A stretch of DNA of 13,104 bases from CAYWMP01 sp964459445 (GTDB lineage: Bacteria; Desulfobacterota; DSM-4660; Desulfatiglandales; HGW-15), in NCBI GenBank assembly GCA_964459445.1, contig CAYWMP010000167.1:1-13104 (forward strand), in the 5' to 3' direction. The notes beneath the pieces are model-generated. The model was not told where the DNA came from. It was given only the letters and a program-made list of their open reading frames with translations, and made no database searches. Positions 6,865 through 12,397 of this stretch are shown in pieces. Position numbers and translations under genes: made by a program. Numbering within the stretch: the first letter of the stretch is position 1; every line of letters begins with the position of its first letter.

Positions 6865-8594
6865 GACAAAAGATGCCAGAAGAGAGCCAAAAGGCCTGCA
6901 AAGTACAGGTTGGCTTCGACAAGGCCTTCGAGGCGCTTGCCAGGAAGAAGCCACCGTTTCTCATAGGCGAGAATCGATAGAAAGGAAGTAATGAAGCACA
7001 ATAGAAGAAGAAAACAAACAACGCCGACAAAACCAAAAAGACCCGCACCAAGGATGAGAAATCCCGCTGAGATGATGACTTCTTTAAGAACAACAATCGT
7101 CCGCTTGATGCCGATGCTCACAGGCAAGGTCTCTGCCCCCACGATCAGGTCTCCCTGGAATTGAAAGATATCGAAAAGAGCAGATCTCACGTATACCAAT
7201 GAAAATACAAAGACAAAGGAGACAATGCTTGCTGTCCATTCCGCCTGCACGGGTTCGATCAAAGGAATCAAAGCAATAACCACGCTCCATCCGAGAGCCT
7301 CGGAAAGGGTTTTAGATCCGGGAATGTCTTTGATTTTGGTATATTTCCAAAGATGCCTCCGGCTGACGGGCACAATGGGTATGCTGTATATGATGCCCAA
7401 GAGGCTGAATCCCACCATGACAAATAAGACGGTAGGGCTGATGAAATAGGAAAGGGTAAGAGCCCCGATCATGGATGCGACACCTGAAAAGATGAGAAGG
7501 GCCTTGTTTCTTTTGTTGAAGTGCGCCCTCTCCGGATCGTTATAGATACTAGCGCCCTTATCCAGGAAGCGGTTAAAGATATGCATAGCGTAGATGTAGA
7601 AGAATGCGAGGGATGGGTGGATATAATCCGGATTTCTGCCGGAGATGATCATGGCTGAAAAGGCAAGGGCGAGGGCGCCAAGTGCGACGATAAAATTGCT
7701 TAAAAAAAGCGATTTTATGATTCTTAGAATGCCCCGTCCAAGAATTCCCTCTTTGCTACTTCGAACGGATTCAATTTTTCGGACGACATTGCGAATCATC
7801 CAGTTGGGTGTGGATGCGCCCGCGGTAACGCCGATGACCTCCATAGATGAGAGTTTTTCCTTTTCGAGTTCCTCTTCCGTCTCTATATGAAAAGTGGGAA
7901 GCCCCGCGGCCTGTGATACCTCTGCTAAACGCCTGGTGTTTCCGCTGTGGTAGCCACCCACCACCACCACGCCGTCCACCTGTCCGGAGAAGGATCTTAT
8001 CTCAGCCTGCCTGTGGTGGGTCGCATCGCAAATGGTGTCGATGACCAGAGCATCCGGAAAGCGCTTTTTAATCTCAGATTTGATTTCTTCAAAGTTCTGC
8101 TCATCCTGTGTGGTCTGTGCCACAAGCAAAACCTTGTTCATTTCCGGCAGGTTCGATACATCTTCGGGTGCGCTGATAACGTGGGCTTGACCGTTCCCGT
8201 AACCTAAAAGACCGATGACTTCAGCATGGTTCCGGTCTCCTGCAATAACGGCCGTAAAGCCCTTTTTGGTATGATAACGAATGATGGCTTGCACCTTGGC
8301 GACACGGGGACAGGTCGCATCAAGGATTCGGATTCCGCAGGATTTAAGCATTTTTCTTTTATCGGGTGGTATGCCATGGGCCCTGATCAAGATCGTCCCA
8401 TCTTCAAGTTTAGAAACATCTTCTATTGAGGTGACGCCCTTGGATTCCAAGAGATCCATCACCTGCTTGTTATGAATGAGGGGCCCATAGGTAAAGATCG
8501 GGCCTTCTTCTTTGTTGGCTTCGGCCAGCACCATCTCCATAGCGCGTCTGACACCCATACAGAAACCTGACGACTTTGCCAGTTTGACCTTCAA
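6861..8594 (-). CDS. ispH: IspH-UbiA fusion: HMBPP reductase with membrane prenyltransferase domain
   Basis: Residues 1 to about 275 are IspH (LytB), the [4Fe-4S] enzyme converting HMBPP to IPP and DMAPP, the last MEP-pathway step. Cluster cysteines are Cys12, Cys95 and Cys189; substrate-site residues His41, His73, His123, Glu125, the TT pair at 161-162, SGN (217-219) and Ser261 are present. A short linker leads into an integral-membrane UbiA-superfamily domain (about 293-577) with some eight or nine hydrophobic segments. It has NRFLD (341-345) followed by NDPER (352-356), KDIPGSKTLSEALGW (422-436) and FQGDLIVGAETLPVSIG (479-495). Compared with canonical NDxxDxxxD and DxxxD motifs, the third acidic residue of the first is Ser349 and the first Asp of the second is Gln478. 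Normal IspH is about 280-320 residues, so this is a true in-frame fusion. The start is TTG, overlapping the dus stop as TTGA, with AGGAG 10 nt upstream; it also overlaps the glycosyltransferase gene by 4 bp. Confidence 0.93.
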   Translation of the reverse strand: MKVKLAKSSGFCMGVRRAMEMVLAEANKEEGPIFTYGPLIHNKQVMDLLESKGVTSIEDVSKLEDGTILIRAHGIPPDKRKMLKSCGIRILDATCPRVAKVQAIIRYHTKKGFTAVIAGDRNHAEVIGLLGYGNGQAHVISAPEDVSNLPEMNKVLLVAQTTQDEQNFEEIKSEIKKRFPDALVIDTICDATHHRQAEIRSFSGQVDGVVVVGGYHSGNTRRLAEVSQAAGLPTFHIETEEELEKEKLSSMEVIGVTAGASTPNWMIRNVVRKIESVRSSKEGILGRGILRIIKSLFLSNFIVALGALALAFSAMIISGRNPDYIHPSLAFFYIYAMHIFNRFLDKGASIYNDPERAHFNKRNKALLIFSGVASMIGALTLSYFISPTVLFVMVGFSLLGIIYSIPIVPVSRRHLWKYTKIKDIPGSKTLSEALGWSVVIALIPLIEPVQAEWTASIVSFVFVFSLVYVRSALFDIFQFQGDLIVGAETLPVSIGIKRTIVVLKEVIISAGFLILGAGLFGFVGVVCFLLLLCFITSFLSILAYEKRWLLPGKRLEGLVEANLYFAGLLALFWHLLS

Positions 8595-9568
8595 TTCACT
8601 ACATCTCCTATCATACGAAAATAGTCTTCCATGGCCTCCACTAATGACTCGGTATCCCTTATTTTGGTAATGCCTCCACGGAAGTGACTGCTATGGGGCA
8701 GTCCTTTTGTGTACCAAAGCAGCAGCCCCCTCATGGACAAAGCCGCCCTGTGCTCCCCCATGGAATCAGATAGCATCTCAAAGTGGTCCAGGATGAGGGA
8801 TTTGCGCTCGTTTAGATCAGGTTGCGAAAAGGGGAGCCCCTTCTCAATTTGAAGTATTTGCCGGAATATCCAGGGATTCCCGACAGCGCCCCGGCCGATC
8901 ATAACGCCATCGCAACAGGTCTCCCTTTTCATGGCCAAGGCCTGGGATGGGTCGAAAATATCTCCGTTTCCAATAACCGGGATCTTCACGCATTCTTTGA
9001 CCCGTCCTATCCACGTCCAATCGGCAGGGACAGAGTAGCCCGTGACGGCAAAGCGTGGATGGACGGTTATGGCATCAACACCACACGCCTCAAGGACTTT
9101 TGCCATTTCACAGGCCACTGGATTGCCCGGTGACCACCCCGCGCGGATCTTCACGGTCAAGGGAACGGCACAGGCTAGCCGGACCGCTGAAACCAACCCC
9201 GCCGTTCTCTCAGGGGTGCGAAGGAGCGCTGCGCCGGCCCCGGTCTTTGTCACCTTCTTTACCGGGCAGCCCATGTTGATGTCAATGATATCAGCACCAG
9301 CATCAACGGCGATCTGGGCTGCGCGTGCCATGGCCTGGGTTCTTGAGCCGAATATTTGTACGGCAAGGGGTTTTTCATTCGGGTTCGTGTCGAGATAGCC
9401 AAGGGTCTTTTTCTGCCCGAGAGTAATGCCCATGGCACTCACCATTTCGGTGGTCACCAAACCCGCTCCGAGCCGTTTGACCATAAGACGAAAAGGGAGA
9501 TTGGTGATGCCTGCCATGGGCGCCATGACAAGTGGGTTTTCAAGATCGAGATCGCCGATGCTTAGCAT
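8591..9568 (-). CDS. tRNA-dihydrouridine synthase (DusB-like)
   Basis: A 325-residue FMN-dependent Dus enzyme, which reduces specific uridines in tRNA D-loops to dihydrouridine with NADPH. The TIM barrel starts with PLVMAPMAGITNLPFR (12-27). The catalytic acid cysteine is Cys101 in DINMGCPVKKV, FMN/tRNA-contact residues include Lys140 (VKIRAGW) and His170 (ITVHPR), followed by the phosphate-binding segments NGD (201-203) and IGRGAVGNPWIF (224-235). The HPRFAVTGYS segment replaces the more usual HxRTxxQxYxG, a mild divergence. It is the first gene of the minus-strand operon and overlaps the next by 4 bp. No ribosome site precedes the ATG; a possible promoter ends so close to it that a leaderless transcript is conceivable. 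DusB-type is favoured over DusA or DusC by overall motif pattern, but the subtype is not certain. Confidence 0.93.
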   Translation of the reverse strand: MLSIGDLDLENPLVMAPMAGITNLPFRLMVKRLGAGLVTTEMVSAMGITLGQKKTLGYLDTNPNEKPLAVQIFGSRTQAMARAAQIAVDAGADIIDINMGCPVKKVTKTGAGAALLRTPERTAGLVSAVRLACAVPLTVKIRAGWSPGNPVACEMAKVLEACGVDAITVHPRFAVTGYSVPADWTWIGRVKECVKIPVIGNGDIFDPSQALAMKRETCCDGVMIGRGAVGNPWIFRQILQIEKGLPFSQPDLNERKSLILDHFEMLSDSMGEHRAALSMRGLLLWYTKGLPHSSHFRGGITKIRDTESLVEAMEDYFRMIGDVVN

Positions 9569-9682
9569 GGCATTATTCTAAATAACTATTAAAATAAATA
9601 CAACCAAACCTGATCGGACAAAGGGTGCTATAATAGTTTTCTATAATCGATAGTTTATCCGGCCAATGAATGCGCATAAATC
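9569..9682. promoter_or_regulatory. Divergent promoter region between dus and MFS gene
   Basis: 114 bp separate two outward-facing genes, so both promoters should lie here. For the MFS side, two TATAAT hexamers occur at 9629-9634 and 9642-9647, but neither has a good -35 partner. For the dus side, the minus strand has TTGTAT, a 17-nt spacer and TAGAAT (complement of 9575-9580), which would place the transcription start at or next to the dus ATG. An 11-bp TGATCGGACAA at 9611-9621 recurs downstream of the MFS gene (10928-10938). Confidence 0.4.
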
Positions 9683-10897
9683 ATGAATGAACGGACAAGA
9701 ATAACCGAGTTTTTAGGGCTTCAAAAAAACATCATCGCACTCCTGACCATGGTCATATTGGTGGGCATGGGGGAAAGGCTGGCGGAGCGATTCCTCCCTG
9801 TTTACCTGTTAGCCCTAGGGGGCGGGGCAATATCCGTAGGTCTCCTGAATGGCATGGATAACCTCCTCAGTGCACTCTATTCCTTTCCGGGTGGGTATCT
9901 GAGCGATAGATTCGGTTATAAAAGGGCCCTCTTTTTCTTTAATCTGATCGCCATGATGGGCTTTTTGATCGTGATCCTCTTTCCCTACTGGCAGGCTGTT
10001 ATTATTGGGTCCATGTTTTTCCTTTCCTGGACCGCGATATCCCTTCCTGCTTCCATGAGCCTCGTTGCCAAGGCCCTACCTACCAACAAGCGGACCATGG
10101 GCGTGTCCATGCACTCGCTCATAAGGCGCATACCCATGGCCTTGGGGCCTGTCGTCGGTGGGATTCTCATTCAGATCTATGGTACGAAAGGCGGTATCAA
10201 GCTTGCCTTTATGGTTGCCTTTGTCATGGGATTCATCTCTCTCGTGATGCAGCAAGTGCTTATCGAAGATGATAGGGGAGCAAAAGAGGCGAATGAGAAA
10301 GAAGCGGAAGGGAATATCTTTCGCATGCTCGGCATGATGAGACCTTCTCTTCGAAATCTCCTGATTTCCGACATCATGATCCGGTTCTGTGAACAGATAC
10401 CCTATGCTTTTGTGGTGATTTGGTGTCTTCAACATGCAGGTGTGTCACCTGTGGAATTCGGAATTCTGACCACGATTGAGATGGTGACGGCCATGCTTAT
10501 CTATATCCCAGTGGCCTACCTGGCCGACAAAGGAACGAAAAAACCCTTCGTGGTGATGACCTTTGTATTCTTTACCTTTTTTCCCCTGGTGCTGCTTTTC
10601 AGCCGGTCTTTTTATGTACTCGTTTTAGCATTCATCTTGAGGGGCTTTAAGGAGTTTGGTGAACCCACAAGAAAGGCCCTGATCATGGATCTTGCTCCCG
10701 AGGACCGCAAGGCGGGTATGTTTGGGACCTATTACCTGGTACGAGATATTATCGTCTCTATGGCCGCCTTTGGCGGGGCCTTTCTTTGGACTATTTCACC
10801 GGCAACCAACTTTATGACGGCCTTTGGTTTCGGCGTGGCCGGGACGATATATTTCTTCCTTTATGGGAAGGATTTAGGCACAGTTACCGAGGCTTGA
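9683..10897 (+). CDS. Major facilitator superfamily transporter
   Basis: A 404-residue, 12-segment inner-membrane MFS permease of unknown substrate. MFS motif A appears between TM2 and TM3 as GGYLSDRFGYKRA (70-82), and its counterpart in the second half is AYLADKGTKKP (278-288). The two six-helix halves are separated by a charged cytoplasmic loop rich in Asp/Glu/Lys (about 195-212). A conserved-looking segment GEPTRKALIMDLAPEDRKAG (326-345) precedes TM11. No clear ribosome site precedes the ATG. It is divergent from the dus operon. Its last 43 codons plus 48 bp of downstream DNA recur in diverged form at 12022-12198, showing that a close paralog once stood downstream. The specific substrate cannot be read from the sequence. 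Confidence 0.93.
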   Translation: MNERTRITEFLGLQKNIIALLTMVILVGMGERLAERFLPVYLLALGGGAISVGLLNGMDNLLSALYSFPGGYLSDRFGYKRALFFFNLIAMMGFLIVILFPYWQAVIIGSMFFLSWTAISLPASMSLVAKALPTNKRTMGVSMHSLIRRIPMALGPVVGGILIQIYGTKGGIKLAFMVAFVMGFISLVMQQVLIEDDRGAKEANEKEAEGNIFRMLGMMRPSLRNLLISDIMIRFCEQIPYAFVVIWCLQHAGVSPVEFGILTTIEMVTAMLIYIPVAYLADKGTKKPFVVMTFVFFTFFPLVLLFSRSFYVLVLAFILRGFKEFGEPTRKALIMDLAPEDRKAGMFGTYYLVRDIIVSMAAFGGAFLWTISPATNFMTAFGFGVAGTIYFFLYGKDLGTVTEA

Positions 10898-10945
10898 CTT
10901 GACAGGCATCAAGAGCTCACAAAAATATGATCGGACAATACATTT
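10769..10945 (+). repeat. Copy 1 of 177-bp diverged direct repeat (MFS gene end)
   Basis: The last 43 codons (stop included) of the MFS gene and 48 bp beyond align without gaps to 12022-12198. By eye, about 110 of 129 coding bases and 36 of 48 downstream bases are identical. The alignment ends 3 bp before the stop codon of the small minus-strand DUF2283 gene, so this edge is also the junction with the toxin-antitoxin-type cassette. Confidence 0.88.
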
Positions 10946-10948
10946 TTC

Positions 10949-11071
10949 TTATCTCAGAATTGGGCACGGCTGTGACATCAATGAGGTATCCAATTTATCA
11001 GCGCCCCCTTTCATTGACACTTTGAAACGCAGGTAACGGGCATCTACTTCTCGGTCATAGGTGATCCTCAT
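10949..11071 (-). pseudogene. DUF2283-type small protein, probably truncated
   Basis: The 40-codon frame begins MRITYDREVDARYLRFK, which closely follows the N-terminus of DUF2283 proteins (typically MKxxYDxExDALYIRF), small proteins of unknown function often encoded beside toxin-antitoxin-type genes. Family members run to about 60-70 residues and continue with a glycine/acidic strand pattern; here the text after residue 17 does not follow it, and the frame stops at 10949-10951, 3 bp from the end of the MFS-derived repeat. It therefore looks truncated at a recombination junction. Its ATG (11069-11071) overlaps the HEPN stop codon by 4 bp (ATGA), the same architecture as the junction before it, which strongly supports it as the third gene of the cassette. 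Small size limits certainty. Confidence 0.6.
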
Positions 11072-11460
11072 TTCAGATAACCCTTTATTGAGCCAACAAA
11101 ACGAACCGCCTTATTCCATATCTGTTCTGCCTGCTCTCTCTTCAGCGGCTTCGTAGTCCTATAATCTGAAATCTGGCGGAGTTCAAAGGCCCTGTGGAAA
11201 TCCTTTGAGAGTTCTTTTGGGAAAACTCCCTTATTCACGAACTCCCTATCAAATAGGCTAATAACGCCTGCATTCTTTGACGGTATTTTTCCAACTTTCT
11301 GAAGCAAAGCTATGGTGGCATAAAACATGGCATACTATGAGCGATTGATAATGCTTTGAGGGCTTCGTTTGCCATCCAAAAGGTATTTAGCATCATCGAG
11401 TGCCGTTTGGGCCTGTTCCAAACGATGGGTGACAAGGACCCCGGTTTCTTCAGGTTTCAT
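11068..11460 (-). pseudogene. HEPN-domain protein interrupted by an in-frame amber codon
   Basis: The full frame is 130 codons starting at the ATG 11458-11460, which overlaps the MNT stop as ATGA. It reads as an ordinary PF05168-type HEPN protein: helix MKPEETGVLVTHRLEQAQ, then KYLLDGKRSPQSIINRS, then YAMFYATIALL, KNAGVISLFDREFV and FELRQISDY, ending in KAVRFVGSIKGYLK. Codon 42 (11335-11337) is TAG exactly where the family has the first Tyr of the YYAMFYA motif, a single-base change from TAT or TAC. The frame is otherwise intact. Translation could restart at the ATG of MFYA (11326-11328), giving an 86-residue C-terminal piece. HEPN partners of MNT proteins are RNase toxins or regulators; no Rx4-6H catalytic motif is evident here. 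Nonsense inactivation is most likely; sequencing error or amber recoding are alternatives. Confidence 0.85.
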
Positions 11461-11774
11461 ATGGGTACCCCTTCCTTTTCAATGGCACGAGCCAAAAGAG
11501 AAAATCGCTCCGAGCCATGTTCCCATTCTTGTTGGCCATAAACTACTGGAACAATCACAACCCCATGATCAAAACCAGCCTCCCATGCACATTCACTGAC
11601 ATATTCCTCTGCGTCCTCAGTCAAGTTATCAAGAATCACCAGGAGATCCATGTCCGAATCAGAGGCGGCGTCTCCTCTGGCCCTTGATCCAAACAAAGTG
11701 ATTTGACTCACCTGGAGCCTCTTTTCCAAAAGCCCTTTGAATCGCTCTAAAATCTTTCGTTCTGTTGCATTCAT
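11457..11774 (-). CDS. MNT-type nucleotidyltransferase (minimal Pol-beta fold)
   Basis: A 105-residue minimal nucleotidyltransferase. In characterised MNT/HEPN pairs such as MntA-HepT the MNT protein is the antitoxin, AMPylating its HEPN partner. The signature GSRARGDAASDSDMDLLV starts at residue 29, giving Gly29-Ser30 for the nucleotide and Asp41/Asp43 for metal. The third acidic residue of the triad is not obvious: the expected strand reads GVVIVPVVYG, as in a subgroup with hydrophobic residues there. The C-terminus IEKEGVPI matches that subgroup. The ATG has GAAGG about 7 nt upstream. It is the first gene of a minus-strand operon, overlapping the HEPN gene by 4 bp. It appears intact although its partner is interrupted. 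Confidence 0.9.
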   Translation of the reverse strand: MNATERKILERFKGLLEKRLQVSQITLFGSRARGDAASDSDMDLLVILDNLTEDAEEYVSECAWEAGFDHGVVIVPVVYGQQEWEHGSERFSLLARAIEKEGVPI

Positions 11775-11852
11775 TGCTTTGCCTTCGTTTTCTTTCTTTT
11801 TGAAAGTGTCACGATCCTATATGGTATTTTCGTTTTTCCATCCAGGCCCCCA

Positions 11853-11881
11853 TTTATGCAGTATACATTTTCCTATATCAA
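11853..11881 (-). promoter_or_regulatory. Candidate sigma-70-type promoter of the MNT operon
   Basis: On the minus strand TTGATA (complement of 11876-11881, one mismatch to TTGACA) is followed after exactly 17 nt by CATAAA (complement of 11853-11858, two mismatches to TATAAT). The start would fall near 11846, leaving a leader of about 70 nt before the MNT ATG at 11774. It is a pattern match only. Confidence 0.35.
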
Positions 11882-12021
11882 CTCCTTCAGACAATTTTCA
11901 CACCTGCCCTAAAATCCCCTTTTTGACACCAGAATAGGCGCTCTAAGCCCCAATATAGAGCCATTATACTTAGATTTGGATCTATAATCAAATGGTTAAC
12001 CCGGGCTGACCCAGGCCTTCA

Positions 12022-12150
12022 TTTGGCTGGGCCTTTCTCTGGATCATTTCCCCTGCAACCAACTTTATGATGGCCTTTGGCTTCGGTGTGGCAGGGACGA
12101 TTTTTTTCTTCTTTTATGGAAAGGATTTAGGTGCAGTTACAGAGAATTGA
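12022..12150 (+). pseudogene. Remnant C-terminus of a second MFS transporter gene
   Basis: 42 sense codons and a TGA stop read FGWAFLWIISPATNFM and on to FYGKDLGAVTEN, matching residues 363-404 of the MFS protein encoded at 9683-10897 at 35 of 42 positions. About 11 of the 19 nucleotide differences are at third codon positions, so the two copies diverged for a time as functional genes before this one lost its 5' portion. An in-frame TGA at 12007-12009 and loss of similarity upstream of about 12020 mark the truncation point. A GC-rich hairpin (CCCAGGCC at 12010-12017 against GGCTGGG at 12025-12031) sits on the breakpoint. Confidence 0.88.
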
Positions 12151-12198
12151 TCTGACAGGCATCAAAAACTCGTCAGGATCTGATCTGACAATGCATTT
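12022..12198 (+). repeat. Copy 2 of 177-bp diverged direct repeat
   Basis: This segment contains the MFS remnant plus 48 bp of former downstream flank, including TGACAGGCATCAA (12153-12165) and TGACAATGCATTT (ending 12198), which match 10769-10945 without gaps. The shared non-coding flank shows that the original duplication included DNA past the stop codon. Confidence 0.85.
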
Positions 12199-12314
12199 GA
12201 ATATCGAATGGAAGACTACTTATCGTAACATGTGGTCTTAACGCATCGGATTCTCTTTCTTTTACCATTAGAACACTTAAAAGTGAACGAGATTCAGACC
12301 ATAGCCAATAATAA

Positions 12315-12336
12315 CCTCTGACTGTTATCACAGAGG
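12315..12336 (-). terminator. Candidate terminator for the right-edge gene
   Basis: Read on the minus strand, a 6-bp CCTCTG/CAGAGG stem with a 10-nt loop is followed by TTATTATTGG. It lies about 60 nt past the stop codon of the right-edge gene. The stem is short and the T-tract imperfect, so the call is weak. Confidence 0.28.
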
Positions 12337-12397
12337 CAGGGCCATTGCTGACCCCGCCACCCGTTTTGTAAAGCATTATTCTCAGTAGAGACTCATA

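Noticed and set aside
6865..6954. Longer N-terminus for the glycosyltransferase
   Set aside because: The extra 30 residues are rich in Arg/Pro/Cys, overlap the fusion gene in another frame, and precede the canonical GT2 start; the ATGA-coupled start at 6864 is better.
11771..11872. Lys/Arg-rich minus-strand frame ending in an ATGA overlap with the MNT start
   Set aside because: It would fit the overlap pattern of the cassette, but has no ATG or GTG start after its upstream TAG and contains only 33 codons of low complexity; the -10 candidate lies inside it.
12173..12376. 67-codon minus-strand frame between the MFS remnant and the right-edge gene
   Set aside because: Part of it is antisense to the duplicated MFS flank, composition is not protein-like, and there is no ribosome site or recognisable motif.
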